Assembly (NCBI RefSeq): GCF_010993735.1
Contig: NZ_WQNI01000011.1
Location: 62,001-126,000 of the forward strand
DNA from: Chelativorans alearensis
GTDB lineage: Bacteria > Pseudomonadota > Alphaproteobacteria > Rhizobiales > Rhizobiaceae
DNA: 64,000 nucleotides
Direction: 5' to 3'
Part shown: piece after piece, positions 34,333-44,221 of the stretch
Position numbering within the stretch: the first letter of the stretch is position 1
How the letters are laid out: the number at the start of each line of letters is the position of its first letter
Translations under genes and position numbers: made by a program
The notes under the pieces: model-generated
Database searches by the model: none
The model's input: only the letters and a program-made list of their open reading frames with translations
Told to the model about the DNA's origin: nothing

Positions 34333-35553
34333 ATGGTGGACGCCGCATCCTTTTCCCAGCAGGAAACGCCGCATGCCGAGCGCGCGGCCGCGGCCGCGCG
34401 CTCGGCCTTCTCGGCGCGCATATTGCCTGCCGATGGGGCGGCGCTCGAAGCCTACGCCGCCTTCTGCGCGGATACCGTCCATTCGCCTACCCAGAGCCCC
34501 TTGTGGGCGGCCGCGTGGCTTGAAGGCACCGGTGAAGACGGGCTGATCGCCCTTCTCGAACGGAACGGGCGGCCGGCAATGGCGCTCGCCCTTGAGGTCG
34601 GGCGCAACGGTCCGTTCCGCGTCGCGCGTTTTGCCGGCGGAACGCACGCCAACGGCAACTTCCCGGCGGTGGGACCCGCTTTCGATACCGCGGACACGGC
34701 AATGGCGGCGCTCGTGGCTGCAATCCGCAAAGCCCGGCCCGATATCGACCTGCTGTCGCTTGAACGGCAAAGGAAAACCTTCGAAGGCCTGCCGAACCCC
34801 ACGCTCACCCTTCCCCACACCACGAGCCCCAACATCGCGCTCGCCGCCGATCTTTCCGGCGGGTTCGACGCGATGCTCCAGACCAACGGCAAACGCAAGA
34901 GCAAGAAGCACCGCGCCCACGCCCGCAAGTTCGAGGCGGCGGGAGGTTACCGCCGCCTCGAGGCGCGTAGCGTGGAGGAGGTCGACGCCTTGCTCGACAG
35001 GTTCTTCACCCTGAAGCACACGCGCTTTGCCGAACTGGGCATAGCCGACGTCTTCGCCGCGCCCGAGGTGCGGACGCGCTGGCGGACCCTTTTCCGGGCG
35101 GCCCTTGGCAAAGAGGCACCACCCTTCGTGCTTCACGGGCTGGAGGTGGGCGGGATCCTGCGCGCCGTTACCGGCTCCAGCCGCACCAGCGACAGCATCA
35201 TCTGCGAGTTCAGCACCTTCTCCCAGGACGAGCTCGTCAGTTTCAGCCCCGGCGAGTTCCTCTTCTACGAGAACATCCAGGCCGCCTGCGCGGAGGGCTT
35301 GGCGGTCTACGACCTCAGCGTCGGCGACGAACCCTACAAGCGGCTTTGGTGCGGCATGGAAACCAGCCACGCCGACGTCTTCGCCGGCCTCACGCTCAAG
35401 GGAAAACTGCTTGCGGTGGGCTACCGCGCACTCGTGCGGCTGAAACGCACAATCAAGAACGACCCCGCGGCGACAAAACTCGCCCGGCGGCTGCGCAGGA
35501 TCGCGGGCGGTCAGGCCACGTCGCGGCCGGGAGGGGCGGCCGGGGAAACGTAG
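34333..35553 (+). CDS. CelD/BcsL-type GNAT acetyltransferase of polysaccharide loci
   Basis: 406 residues from ATG 34333. The middle and C-terminal part is the Acetyltransferase_6/CelD-like GNAT domain: SKKHRAHARKFEAAGGYRR, RFFTLKHTRFAELGI, and the late FSPGEFLFYENIQAACAEGL with AVYDLSVGDEPYKRLWC. Members are found in cellulose, exopolysaccharide and capsule gene clusters and probably transfer acyl or aminoacyl groups to sugars or lipid carriers; no substrate is known. It opens the exopolysaccharide locus. Its last 43 bp overlap tail-to-tail with the Wzz-like gene, which is unusual. The C-terminus past residue 395 is low-complexity and poorly conserved in type. Confidence 0.85.
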   Translation: MVDAASFSQQETPHAERAAAAARSAFSARILPADGAALEAYAAFCADTVHSPTQSPLWAAAWLEGTGEDGLIALLERNGRPAMALALEVGRNGPFRVARFAGGTHANGNFPAVGPAFDTADTAMAALVAAIRKARPDIDLLSLERQRKTFEGLPNPTLTLPHTTSPNIALAADLSGGFDAMLQTNGKRKSKKHRAHARKFEAAGGYRRLEARSVEEVDALLDRFFTLKHTRFAELGIADVFAAPEVRTRWRTLFRAALGKEAPPFVLHGLEVGGILRAVTGSSRTSDSIICEFSTFSQDELVSFSPGEFLFYENIQAACAEGLAVYDLSVGDEPYKRLWCGMETSHADVFAGLTLKGKLLAVGYRALVRLKRTIKNDPAATKLARRLRRIAGGQATSRPGGAAGET

Positions 35554-37595
35554 CCTGCCGGCGTCACCAGAAGCGGCGTGCCGAAGCCCTCTTCCTCCAA
35601 TTCCGACGCCGCGGCGACGATGCTCTCTTCCTTCGGGTCGAGAACGCTCACCAGCACCCGGGTGTCGTCGTCCATGAGGCGCTCGATCGCCGGGGCATCG
35701 GCGGCGCCGCACTCGGCCACCACCAGGTCGTAGGCGGTGGTCAGCGAGTTCATGATGATGGGAAGGCGGTCGATGCCGCGCATGGCGCGGTCGGGCTCTG
35801 CCGTGCCGATCGGGATGACGTGGCAGGCCGAATAAAGGTCGGCGTGGATGACATCGGCGAACTGGGCCTCGGCCGCCAGCAGATTGGTGATGCCGGGATA
35901 GACCTTGCTTTCCAGCGTCGGCCTTGAGACGGCACCGGAGGCCGTCAGGTCCAGGAGGAGGACGCGCAGCCCCGCGTCGGCCACCTCGCGCGCCACGAGA
36001 ACAGCCGTCGCGGCGGCCTCATCGCCCTCGGGCGAGACGAAGATCGCGCGCGCCACGCCGGTCGAGATCAGCGCCTCGGCGGCGGCCTCGACGTTCACCT
36101 CGCCGAGGCTGCCGATGGCCAGCGCGGGTGGCGCGGGCGCCACGTCTTCCGCCGCGACAGGCATCCGCACCTGGGGCACCGGCTCGATGTCGCCGGTGGC
36201 CGGGCGCAAGGCGCGGCCGCTGAAGAGCTCCTGCAGCAAGACCACGATGCCCATCAGGAGGAGAGAACCGGCGAAGGCTGCAAGGGTGATGGGCAGAACT
36301 TTCGGGAAGTAGGGCTCGGAGGGCGTGATGGCGCGCGAGAAGATGCGCGCATCCACCGGCAGATAGTTGCGGTCGCCGCGGGCGGCCGCCTCGCGGTAGC
36401 GCGTGAGGTAGGATTCCAGAAGCTGGCGCTGGGCGGCGGCCTCGCGCTCCAGCGCGCGCAGTTCCACCTGTTCCTCGTCGGCGCGGGCCGATTCGGCCTT
36501 CAGCGTGTTGAGATCGGCGGTCAGTTCGCGCTCGCGCAGGCGTGCCATTTCAGCCTCCTGCTCCAGCCCCTCCAGCACCTTGCGCGCCTCGATGCGGATC
36601 TGCGCGTCGAGGTCGGCAAGCTGGGACTGCAGCGCCTTGATGCGCGGGTGGTTGTCGAGGAGTGACGTCGACAAGTCGGCGATCTGCGCCCTGAGTTCCA
36701 CCTGCCGCTCGCGCAGCCGCTGTATGAGGTTGGAGGCCAGCACCTCCGGGACGGTCTCCAGCGCCGCGCCCTGTTCGATGGCGGCGCGCACCGTCTGGCC
36801 CCTGGCTTCAGCCGCCGAGCGGTTGGCGCGCACCCGCGACAGTTCGCTCGACAGTTCGGACAGTTGCTGCGTGGCGAGCACCATGTTGTTCTGGCCGATC
36901 AAAAGGTCCGACCGGGCGCGGAACTCGGCAACCCGCGCCTCCGCCTCCTTCACGCGGTCGCGCAGGTCGGCGATCTCCGGCTCCAGCCATTCCGTGGCGT
37001 TCTCGTTGGACTCCGCCTTCGCCGCGCGCTGGCTGGCCACATAGGCGTCCGCGATGGCATTGGGCACACGCGCGGCCAGTTCCGGATCCTCCGAGGAAAA
37101 ACGGATGACGATGACGCGGGAATTCTCGACGCGGTAGACCTCGAGTTTCTCACGGAAGGTATCGAGAACCCGCTCCTCCGGCGGGATGGCGCCGGCATCC
37201 CTTTTGAGGCCGATGACGACAAGCACCCGGTCGAGGAGCGACTGCCCACCCGCCTCAAACTCTTCGCGGCTGGCAAGATCGAGCTCCCGTGCCACCTGCG
37301 TCAGGATCTGGGTGGAGGCTATGACCTCGACCTGGCTGGCCACGCTCGCTGCGTCCAATGACGCCCGCTCGCCGGTATCGGCCGCCTGCGGGCGGGTGTA
37401 GATCGATTCGCCAACCTCGATGAGCACTCTCGTCTCGGCGCGGTAGTGCGGCGTGGCCATCGCCGCGAGCATGAAGGCGATCGCCGTAATGGCAAACGCG
37501 AAGAAGGCGATGCGCCACCATTTGTGCCTGAGGCTCGCGAACAAATGGCCGAGGTCGACGTCCACGTCGTTAGCCATCTTCCCACCGCTAGTCAT
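35511..37595 (-). CDS. Polysaccharide co-polymerase (Wzz/GumC/ExoP-like) with degenerate kinase-like domain
   Basis: 694 residues from ATG 37595 (MTSGGKMANDVDVD); ATG 37577 is a possible alternative six codons later. Wzz domain at the N-terminus (VDLGHLFASLRHKWWRIAFF, first membrane segment), a periplasmic coiled coil of 350 residues (residues 180-430), GNRV/GNVR block PFSRAITPSEPYFPKVLPI and second membrane segment (ITLAAFAGSLLLMGIVVLL). Residues 520-690 have the fold pattern of the BY-kinase (RVLLLDLTASGAV, YDLVVAECGAADAPAIERL), but the Walker A is replaced by SPEGDEAAAT with no Gly-Lys-Ser/Thr, and there is no C-terminal Tyr cluster. So it sets chain length and export without being able to autophosphorylate in the usual way. 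Divergent to the Wza-like gene. Confidence 0.87.
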   Translation of the reverse strand: MTSGGKMANDVDVDLGHLFASLRHKWWRIAFFAFAITAIAFMLAAMATPHYRAETRVLIEVGESIYTRPQAADTGERASLDAASVASQVEVIASTQILTQVARELDLASREEFEAGGQSLLDRVLVVIGLKRDAGAIPPEERVLDTFREKLEVYRVENSRVIVIRFSSEDPELAARVPNAIADAYVASQRAAKAESNENATEWLEPEIADLRDRVKEAEARVAEFRARSDLLIGQNNMVLATQQLSELSSELSRVRANRSAAEARGQTVRAAIEQGAALETVPEVLASNLIQRLRERQVELRAQIADLSTSLLDNHPRIKALQSQLADLDAQIRIEARKVLEGLEQEAEMARLRERELTADLNTLKAESARADEEQVELRALEREAAAQRQLLESYLTRYREAAARGDRNYLPVDARIFSRAITPSEPYFPKVLPITLAAFAGSLLLMGIVVLLQELFSGRALRPATGDIEPVPQVRMPVAAEDVAPAPPALAIGSLGEVNVEAAAEALISTGVARAIFVSPEGDEAAATAVLVAREVADAGLRVLLLDLTASGAVSRPTLESKVYPGITNLLAAEAQFADVIHADLYSACHVIPIGTAEPDRAMRGIDRLPIIMNSLTTAYDLVVAECGAADAPAIERLMDDDTRVLVSVLDPKEESIVAAASELEEEGFGTPLLVTPAGYVSPAAPPGRDVA

Positions 37596-37796
37596 TGCGC
37601 CGCACTCCGGAGTCTTCCCGCGTGAAGGTAAACCCACATGGTAACCAGGGGGTTAATCGCGCATGGTCCCCCGTGCCACCCCAAGCCGCCCATAACCGGA
37701 CGCTTAACCCTGCATTAACCCTGATAAGCCAATAACCCGTCAGGTCATGAAGCTCTGGCGCATCGGGGGCTCCGGCAGAGAAGTGTGTATCCGGCC

Positions 37797-38360
37797 ATGA
37801 AACATCCGATTTCATTCCTCATCGGGCTTGCAGCGAGCGTTGCCGTTGCGGGCTGCTCGGGCTACCGCCCTGCCCCGCCGGCCTTTCACGAGGCGCTCTA
37901 CCAGCCCTATGTGATGGACGCGGGCGACCGGCTGCGCATCACCGTCTTCGACCAGCAGAACCTCTCCAACACCTACAGCGTCGATCAGGCGGGTTACATC
38001 GCCTTTCCGCTGGTCGGCTCCGTGCCGGCGCGCGGCTTCACCGCCAACCAGATCGAGCAGCAGGTCGCGCAGAAGCTGCGCCAGGGCTACCTGCGCGATC
38101 CCGATGTGACGGTGGAGGTCGACCGCTACCGGCCGATCTTCATCATGGGCGAAGTGGGCGCTCCAGGGCAGTATTCCTACGTGCCCGGCATGACCATCCA
38201 GAAGGCCGTCGCGGCGGCCGGCGGCTTCACCCCGCGTGCCAACCAGGCGCTGGTGGACGTCACCCGCCAGATCAACGGCGAGATCCTCACCGGCAGCGTC
38301 GTCACGTCCGATCCGCTGCTTCCCGGCGACACGGTCTACGTGCGCGAACGACTGTTCTGA
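37797..38360 (+). CDS. Short Wza/ExoF-like polysaccharide export lipoprotein
   Basis: 187 residues from ATG 37797 (MKHPISFLIGLAAS). Lipobox VAVAGC, so Cys20 would be lipidated. Poly_export domain YVMDAGDRLRITVFDQQNLS and one SLBB domain (IFIMGEVGAPGQYSYVPGMT, then GGFTPRANQ). This is about half the length of E. coli Wza; it lacks the second SLBB repeat and the outer-membrane helix, as in many alphaproteobacterial export proteins. It forms the periplasmic part of the exit channel and would work with the Wzz-like protein encoded on the other strand. The next gene starts 22 bp downstream. Confidence 0.9.
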   Translation: MKHPISFLIGLAASVAVAGCSGYRPAPPAFHEALYQPYVMDAGDRLRITVFDQQNLSNTYSVDQAGYIAFPLVGSVPARGFTANQIEQQVAQKLRQGYLRDPDVTVEVDRYRPIFIMGEVGAPGQYSYVPGMTIQKAVAAAGGFTPRANQALVDVTRQINGEILTGSVVTSDPLLPGDTVYVRERLF

Positions 38361-38382
38361 CAGTGTCGGCGTCTGGCGTCCG

Positions 38383-39513
38383 GTGACCCGCGGCCTGCGC
38401 ATCGTCCACTGCTTCCGCTCGCCGGTCGGCGGCATCTTCCGTCATGTGCGGGATTTATGCGAGGCGCAGGTCGCCGCCGGCCACGAGGTCGGCATCGTCT
38501 GCGATTCCACCACCGGCGGCGCCTTCGAGGATCAACTCTTCGCCGGGATCCGGGATATCCTGGCACTCGGCGTCACCCGTACGCCGATACAGCGCCACAT
38601 CGGACCCGGCGATCTCACCGCGGCCTTGCGGTCACTGAGGATCGTCCGGCGCTTGCGGCCGGATATCCTTCACGGGCACGGCGCCAAGGGTGGCGCCTAT
38701 GCACGGCTTTTCGGCACCGCGATGCGCGTCAGCCGCCGCCCGGTCGCCCGCCTCTATTCGCCCCATGGCGGTAGCCTGCACTACGACGCCGAGACGACGG
38801 TAGGCCGCTTCTTCTTCGCGCTCGAGGCGCTGATGGAGCGGCTGACCGACCATATCCTGTTCGTCTCGGATTACGAGCGGCGCGCCTATAAGCAAAAGAT
38901 CGGCCACCCGCGGGCGCCGACGAGCCTCGTCTACAACGGCTTGCGCGTCGGGGAGTTCGCGCCAGTCGTCGACGCGCCGCAGGCAGCGGACTTCGTCTAT
39001 ATCGGCATGATGCGCGACCTGAAGGGGCCGGACCTCTTCATCGATGCGCTCAAGACAGCGGAAGAACAGACCGGGCGGACGCTTTCGGCCGTGATGGTGG
39101 GGGACGGCGAGGGGCGCGACAGGTATGCCGCCCAGGCAGACGCGCTCGGCTTTTCAAAAAGGATCGCCTTCCACCCGGCGATGCCGGTGCGCCAGGCCTT
39201 TGCGCTCGGCCGCACCATGGTGGTCCCCTCGCGCGCGGAGGCCATGCCCTATATCGTCCTTGAGGCGCTGGCGGCGGGCAAACCCCTCATCGCCACCGCC
39301 GTCGGCGGCATTCCGGAGATCTTGGGCAAAGGGTCACCCGCCCTTTGTGCCCCCGCCGCCCCAGCGCTCGCCGCGAAGATGACGGCAGTGCTCGCCGACG
39401 AGGCGGCCTACCGGTGCAGGATGCCGTCGCGCGAGGAACTGAAGGCCCGCTTCGGCGTCGACGTCATGACCGCCAGGGTCGAGGCGATCTACCGCGAGAC
39501 GCTTAAACGCTGA
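38383..39513 (+). CDS. Glycosyltransferase family 4 protein
   Basis: 376 residues from GTG 38383, 22 bp behind the export gene. GT-B fold of the GT4 type: VHCFRSPVGGIFRHVRDLCE at the N-terminus with the DP..LHGHGAKGG block, and the C-terminal sugar-nucleotide domain VYIGMMRDLKGPDLFIDAL, VMVGDGEGRDRYAAQ, FHPAMPVRQAFALG and the E-x7-E element SRAEAMPYIVLEALAAGKPL. It adds one sugar to the growing lipid-linked repeat unit at the cytoplasmic face. Which sugar is not readable from the sequence. In the exopolysaccharide unit with its neighbours. Confidence 0.9.
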   Translation: MTRGLRIVHCFRSPVGGIFRHVRDLCEAQVAAGHEVGIVCDSTTGGAFEDQLFAGIRDILALGVTRTPIQRHIGPGDLTAALRSLRIVRRLRPDILHGHGAKGGAYARLFGTAMRVSRRPVARLYSPHGGSLHYDAETTVGRFFFALEALMERLTDHILFVSDYERRAYKQKIGHPRAPTSLVYNGLRVGEFAPVVDAPQAADFVYIGMMRDLKGPDLFIDALKTAEEQTGRTLSAVMVGDGEGRDRYAAQADALGFSKRIAFHPAMPVRQAFALGRTMVVPSRAEAMPYIVLEALAAGKPLIATAVGGIPEILGKGSPALCAPAAPALAAKMTAVLADEAAYRCRMPSREELKARFGVDVMTARVEAIYRETLKR

Positions 39514-39629
39514 GGGATAAGTCCCCGGCCCCAAAAGCCAATCCTCCGATCCTTCAACAACAGCGAAGCGCATCAAGGGAATCTTAGGGCCCTTGATGTT
39601 ATCGGCCTGTAAACCGGTTGTTATGCCCC

Positions 39630-41162
39630 ATGAACAGCATAGACCCCATCCACCGCTACAGGAACGGCGCGCGCGGCCAGGCGGAAGAACCGCGCCAGCG
39701 GCAGAAGCCGAAGCTCGGCCCCGTGGCGAGGCAGGTCGCGCAGCAATACCGCCGGGACACCTTGTCCCCGGTCATGGTAAGCGGCGTGATGCGGCTGATC
39801 GAATTCGCCGTGCTTCTCCTCGCCGGTCTCCAGCTCTATGCCGGCCATGTGGGGCTGACGACGCATCTGTTCGTGCAGTATCCGATCATCATCGTCGGCG
39901 TGGCTCTTGTGGCCGTCGTGCTCCTGGAAGTGTCCGACTGCTACCAGCTGTCGGCGTTGCGCAGCCCGGTTTCCCAGGCCGGGCGCATCTTCGTCATCTG
40001 GTCGGGCACCTTCGCGCTTCTGACCGTGGCGCTGTTCTTCCTGAAGATATCCTCGGAGTTCTCGCGCTTCTGGCTCGGCACGTGGTATGTCAGCGGGCTC
40101 GTCATCATCATCGTTCTGCGGCTGGCGGCTGCGCACCTCTTCCGCCGCTGGGCGCGCAACGGGCGGATCGAGCGCCGCGCCGTCATCGTCGGCGGCGGCA
40201 AGAACGCCGAGACCCTCATCCGCGCCATCGAGCAGCAGCCCTATAACGACATCCGCATCTGCGGCATCTTCGACGATCGTGACGATACGCGCTCGCCGCC
40301 CGTCGTCGCCGGCTACCCGAAGCTCGGCACGGTGGCCGAATTGATCGAGTTCGCCCGCATCGCCCGCATCGACATGATGATCGTATCGCTGCCGATCACC
40401 GCGGAGGCGCGTGTCCTTGCCTTGCTGCGCCAGCTGTGGGTGCTGCCTATCGACATCCGGCTGTCGGCGCACTCGAATCACCTGCACTTCCGCCCGCGCG
40501 CCTATTCCTACATCGGCTCGGTGCCGATGCTGGACATCTTCGACCGCCCCATCAACGACTGGGACTCGGTCGCCAAGCGCGCCTTCGATATCGTCTTCAG
40601 CCTCATCGGCATCGCCGTTTTCTCGCCGGTGATGCTGGCGACGGCCATCGCCATCAAGCTCGACAGCAAGGGGCCCGTCCTCTTCAAGCAGAGGCGGCAC
40701 GGCTTCAACAACGAGGAGATCGAGGTCTACAAGTTCCGCTCCATGTATGCCGACCAGTGCGACCCGACGGCACGGAAAGCGGTGACGAAGGGCGACCCGC
40801 GTGTGACCCGCGTCGGCCGCTTCATCCGCAGGACCTCCATCGACGAGCTGCCGCAGTTCTTCAACGCGCTCTTCGGCAGCCTCTCGCTCGTCGGCCCGCG
40901 CCCCCATGCGGTGGCGGCAGAGGCGCACAACCGTTTGTTCGACGAGGTGGTCGACGGCTATTTCGCCCGCCACCGGGTGAAGCCCGGCGTGACGGGCTGG
41001 GCGCAGATCAACGGCTGGCGCGGCGAGCTCGACACGGAAGAAAAGATCAGGAAACGCACCGAGTACGATCTCCACTACATCGAGAACTGGTCGCTTCTGT
41101 TCGACCTCAGGATCCTGTTCCTGACGCCGATCCGCCTTCTCGACACGGAAAACGCCTATTGA
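39630..41162 (+). CDS. Undecaprenyl-phosphate sugar phosphotransferase (ExoY/WcaJ/PssY type)
   Basis: 510 residues from ATG 39630 ([13 protein letters not shown]). Four to five membrane segments at the N-terminus ([16 protein letters not shown]..., residues 50-160), a CoA-binding-like middle domain ([20 protein letters not shown]) and a C-terminal bacterial sugar transferase domain: [60 protein letters not shown] and [14 protein letters not shown]. It transfers a sugar-1-phosphate, commonly glucose or galactose, to undecaprenyl phosphate and so starts repeat-unit synthesis. The gene overlaps the O-antigen-ligase-like gene by 4 bp. Confidence 0.93.
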   Translation: MNSIDPIHRYRNGARGQAEEPRQRQKPKLGPVARQVAQQYRRDTLSPVMVSGVMRLIEFAVLLLAGLQLYAGHVGLTTHLFVQYPIIIVGVALVAVVLLEVSDCYQLSALRSPVSQAGRIFVIWSGTFALLTVALFFLKISSEFSRFWLGTWYVSGLVIIIVLRLAAAHLFRRWARNGRIERRAVIVGGGKNAETLIRAIEQQPYNDIRICGIFDDRDDTRSPPVVAGYPKLGTVAELIEFARIARIDMMIVSLPITAEARVLALLRQLWVLPIDIRLSAHSNHLHFRPRAYSYIGSVPMLDIFDRPINDWDSVAKRAFDIVFSLIGIAVFSPVMLATAIAIKLDSKGPVLFKQRRHGFNNEEIEVYKFRSMYADQCDPTARKAVTKGDPRVTRVGRFIRRTSIDELPQFFNALFGSLSLVGPRPHAVAAEAHNRLFDEVVDGYFARHRVKPGVTGWAQINGWRGELDTEEKIRKRTEYDLHYIENWSLLFDLRILFLTPIRLLDTENAY

Positions 41163-42418
41163 ACGCACTCGTCCACAGCGGCGGCGACAGCCTTCGTGCG
41201 GCGGCAAATGCGCGGCTGATCGCGCTCATCCGCGCCGGCGCCGTCGCGCTCGGCGTTTTCCTGTCAGGCTTCGTGCTGCGCGAGCCGGCGCCTTACGAGC
41301 TCTACATGGCCGGGCTGATCGCGGTGTGGGCCGTTTTCGGGCTGCGCATCTCGCGCCACGCGGTGCCGCTCCTGGTGCTTCTTATCCTGTTCAACATCGG
41401 CGGCTTCATCTCCATGAGCCAGCTCGCCGATATCGGCGACATTCCGCTTTATCTCGCCGTCTCGCTGTTCCTCGCCTTCACCGCAGTCTTCTTCGCCGCG
41501 ATTGTCGAGGCGCAGCCGGGCCTCCTCGATGTCATCTTCGGCGCCTGGGTGGCGGCGGCGGCGGTGACGGCCCTCGCCGGCATCCTCGGCTACTTCCAGG
41601 CCTTTCCGGGGGCCGAGATGTTCACGCGCTACGGGCGGGCGGCCGGCGTCTTCGAGGACCCGAACGTCTTCGGCCCGTTTCTCACCCTGCCGGCCATTTA
41701 TCTGCTTCACCGCATGATGACCGGTCGTGCCGGCGCCGCGTTCCTTTCGCTCCCGCCCTTCATCGTCATCGCGCTCGGCCTCTTCCTCTCCTTCTCGCGC
41801 GGCGCGTGGGGCCTGTTCCTGTTCTCGGCCGTCATGCTCACCCTTGCCCTCTTCATCCACAACCGGCGTGGGCTCATAAGGCTGAGGATCACCGCCATGT
41901 GTATCGCCGCCACGGTGCTGGCCGTCGTCGGGCTCCTGGTGGCGCTGCAGATACCGGCCGTGGCGGATCTCTTCGCCCAACGCGCCCAACTGGTCCAGGA
42001 ATACGATGCCGGCCGTCTCGGCCGTTTCGCCCGTCATGCCATCGGCTTTCTCCTTGCAACCGAGCGCCCGCTCGGCATCGGCCCGCTCGAGTTCGGCAGG
42101 ATATACGGCGAGGACACCCACAATATCTGGCTGAAGGCGCTGCTTGCCTATTCCTGGCTCGGCTTCGCCGCCTACCTCACCCTCATCGCGTGGACAGTGG
42201 CCGCCGCGTTCCGCATGCTCTTCCGGGCGCGGCAATGGCAGCCCTATCTCCTGTGCACCTACATCGTCTTCATCGGCCACATCGCGCTGGGCAGCGTGAT
42301 CGACACGGACCACTGGCGGCATTTCTACCTGATGCTCGGCATGCTGTGGGGGATGATGGCGCTGGAGCAGCGGCGGCAGGCGGGTCTTGGCAGGATGCCC
42401 GCCCGCAGCGGTGAATGA
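41159..42418 (+). CDS. O-antigen ligase/polymerase-like membrane protein
   Basis: 419 residues from TTG 41159 in a TTGA overlap with the preceding gene. At least ten hydrophobic segments, with the large periplasmic loop and Wzy_C-type block between residues 270 and 345: ERPLGIGPLEFGRIYGEDTH followed by NIWLKALLAYSWLGFAAYL. The ...GxGxxxF...HNxxL pattern with Gly-Ile-Gly and the DTHN motif is the hallmark of the WaaL/Wzy superfamily. In this locus, which has a Wzz- and Wza-like protein but no O-antigen core genes, it is more likely the exopolysaccharide polymerase than a lipopolysaccharide ligase. No flippase (Wzx) gene is in the window. Confidence 0.87.
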   Translation: MNALVHSGGDSLRAAANARLIALIRAGAVALGVFLSGFVLREPAPYELYMAGLIAVWAVFGLRISRHAVPLLVLLILFNIGGFISMSQLADIGDIPLYLAVSLFLAFTAVFFAAIVEAQPGLLDVIFGAWVAAAAVTALAGILGYFQAFPGAEMFTRYGRAAGVFEDPNVFGPFLTLPAIYLLHRMMTGRAGAAFLSLPPFIVIALGLFLSFSRGAWGLFLFSAVMLTLALFIHNRRGLIRLRITAMCIAATVLAVVGLLVALQIPAVADLFAQRAQLVQEYDAGRLGRFARHAIGFLLATERPLGIGPLEFGRIYGEDTHNIWLKALLAYSWLGFAAYLTLIAWTVAAAFRMLFRARQWQPYLLCTYIVFIGHIALGSVIDTDHWRHFYLMLGMLWGMMALEQRRQAGLGRMPARSGE

Positions 42419-42440
42419 AAAAAAGCCCCGGCTGAAAAAA

Positions 42441-42517
<77 letters not shown>

Positions 42518-42587
42518 AGCCGGCCAAATCCCTATAGTCTCCCGCCTTGAGGCGCAAGGAGAAAATCGGCCGGTGCTGACGCCTTCC

Positions 42588-43106
42588 TCAACGCACCTGG
42601 TCGAGCAGGCGCTTGCACTCCAGGAGGTCGAACAGCGTCTCCTGCAGGAGCGCGCGATTGTCGCGCGAAAGCCGCCCGTCGTCGGCCGAAACCGGCCCGT
42701 CCTCCTCCATCCCCATGCCGAAGAAGCGGCGGCTCGGCTTGGCCTTCGGCTTGCCGACGAGCATCTCTTCGTCGGCGCCCTTCTCCTTCGCCTCGGCCAG
42801 CTTCTGCTGGGTGATGGCCTCGACGGCGGCCATGTCGCCGCGGCCGATGGCGACGACGAACTGGTTGCCGTTCTCGCGCAGGAGCTTCTGCACCCCCTTG
42901 ATGGTGTAGCCCTGGTCGTAGAGCATGTGGCGGATGCCCTTGATGAGCTCGACATCCTGCGGCCGGTAATAGCGGCGCCCGCCGCCGCGCTTCATCGGCT
43001 TGATCTGCGAGAAGCGCGTCTCCCAGAAGCGCAGCACATGCTGGGGAAGGTCGAGTTCCTCCGCCACCTCGCTGATGGTGCGGAAAGCGTCGGGGCTCTT
43101 GTCCAT
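42588..43106 (-). CDS. MerR-family transcriptional regulator
   Basis: 172 residues from ATG 43106. Residues 8-80 are a MerR winged helix: [41 protein letters not shown] and [20 protein letters not shown]. The remainder ([15 protein letters not shown] and a Lys/Glu-rich stretch) is a linker and a short helical dimerisation part; there are no metal-binding Cys residues, so it is not a metal sensor of the classical type. The gene stands next to ihfA in many Rhizobiales, but its regulon is not known to me. It lies 70 bp from tRNA-Pro. Confidence 0.92.
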   Translation of the reverse strand: MDKSPDAFRTISEVAEELDLPQHVLRFWETRFSQIKPMKRGGGRRYYRPQDVELIKGIRHMLYDQGYTIKGVQKLLRENGNQFVVAIGRGDMAAVEAITQQKLAEAKEKGADEEMLVGKPKAKPSRRFFGMGMEEDGPVSADDGRLSRDNRALLQETLFDLLECKRLLDQVR

Positions 43107-43214
43107 CCGTTCTTCACCTCCTGCGACTCAACGCCCGCCATTTCAACAGGCTGGCGCCCCTCCTGACAAGGCCTCCCGAGGAAACGGCAAGCATATCACG
43201 GCAGAAGGCTACCG

Positions 43215-43583
43215 CTATGCCGGCGGCGCTCCAGGGCCGATGATTTCCGCAATCGTGCCGTCCGGGCAGTGGAAATGTTGCCAGCTTTCGCCATCGGCAT
43301 GTTGAACATCACCGATGAAGCCAACCCCTGCTGCGATCATCGCCTGGCGTGTCGCATCGAAATCATCCACACGGAAGCCGACAACCGGTCCGGTCTTGAA
43401 GAAGGCGTGAAACGTGTCACCAGGGCCGTAAAGCTCCAACACGGTTCCGTCGGCGAGCCTGAATCCCACGAGATCACCGGTTTGCCGCGTGACAGGAACT
43501 CCAATCACATCGCGAAACAGCCGCACCGTCTCATCGAGCCGGACGCTTCGCATGCCCACAAACCCGATCCCGCGCACTGCCAT
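43215..43583 (-). CDS. VOC-family (glyoxalase-like) protein
   Basis: 122 residues from ATG 43583. Single VOC unit: VGMRSVRLDETVRLFRDVIG, LVGFRLADGTVLELYGPGDT and the end block SWQHFHCPDGTIAEIIGPG, with the His and Glu of the metal site (HFHCPDG...E). It is not closely similar to the VOC protein at 27.5 kb. It stands between the MerR gene and ihfA, where it is not part of the usual conserved order, and may be an insertion. Substrate unknown. Confidence 0.87.
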   Translation of the reverse strand: MAVRGIGFVGMRSVRLDETVRLFRDVIGVPVTRQTGDLVGFRLADGTVLELYGPGDTFHAFFKTGPVVGFRVDDFDATRQAMIAAGVGFIGDVQHADGESWQHFHCPDGTIAEIIGPGAPPA

Positions 43584-43646
43584 GACGTCCCCCGAGAGAA
43601 ATGGGTTCCATAAGGCAGAGCCTATCGACGCAACATCGAATGGGCC

Positions 43647-43970
43647 CTAGCCCGCCTTGCGCGCCTTGCGCTCCTGGTGTGCGCGCAGGATGCGGTTCTT
43701 GAGCACGTTGGAGGCCTTGAAGGTCATCACCCGGCGCGGCAGGATCGGCACTTCCTCGCCGGTCTTGGGGTTGCGGCCGATGCGCTCATTCTTCTGGCGC
43801 ACCTGGAAGGTGGCAAAGGACGACAGCTTCACCGTCTCCCCACGCACCACCGCGTCGCAGACCTCCTGCAGGACCATCTCGACGATCTGAGCCGATTCGG
43901 TGCGCGACAGCCCCACCTTTCGGTAGACCGCTTCCGCAAGGTCGGCGCGTGTGATTGTCTTTCCCCCCAT
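43647..43970 (-). CDS. ihfA: Integration host factor subunit alpha
   Basis: 107 residues from ATG 43970. HU/IHF fold: [38 protein letters not shown] and the arm [20 protein letters not shown] with the intercalating Pro. The C-terminal extension [14 protein letters not shown] fits the alphaproteobacterial IHF alpha. It bends DNA at specific sites with the beta subunit. In the order plsX-fabH-ihfA-MerR, conserved in Rhizobiales. IHF would also help the prophage integrase in the same window. Confidence 0.95.
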   Translation of the reverse strand: MGGKTITRADLAEAVYRKVGLSRTESAQIVEMVLQEVCDAVVRGETVKLSSFATFQVRQKNERIGRNPKTGEEVPILPRRVMTFKASNVLKNRILRAHQERKARKAG

Positions 43971-44221
43971 CGGCCAACCAACCCTTCGAAACTATTGAAA
44001 ATACAAAGCGACGCCACGGACGTTACAAAAATTGGCCTGCGAAGGTCAAGAACCGGAGAGGCTAGTCTTAGGGCTAAGAGCGGGATGCGCCCACATTCGC
44101 TCCGTTTATTTCTTTTTGCAGCATTTGTGCGACAGTAGCGGTGCGATCCTGACAGATGGGTACCATCCGTTTGGTTCAGCCCACGGGATAATTCCACCCA
44201 CCTGCAAATGCCCAACAGCGC

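Noticed and set aside
39621-41207. Minus-strand open frame of 528 codons opposite the sugar phosphotransferase gene
   Set aside because: Composition is that of an antisense shadow (runs of Asp, Arg, Val) and the sense strand encodes a complete known family.
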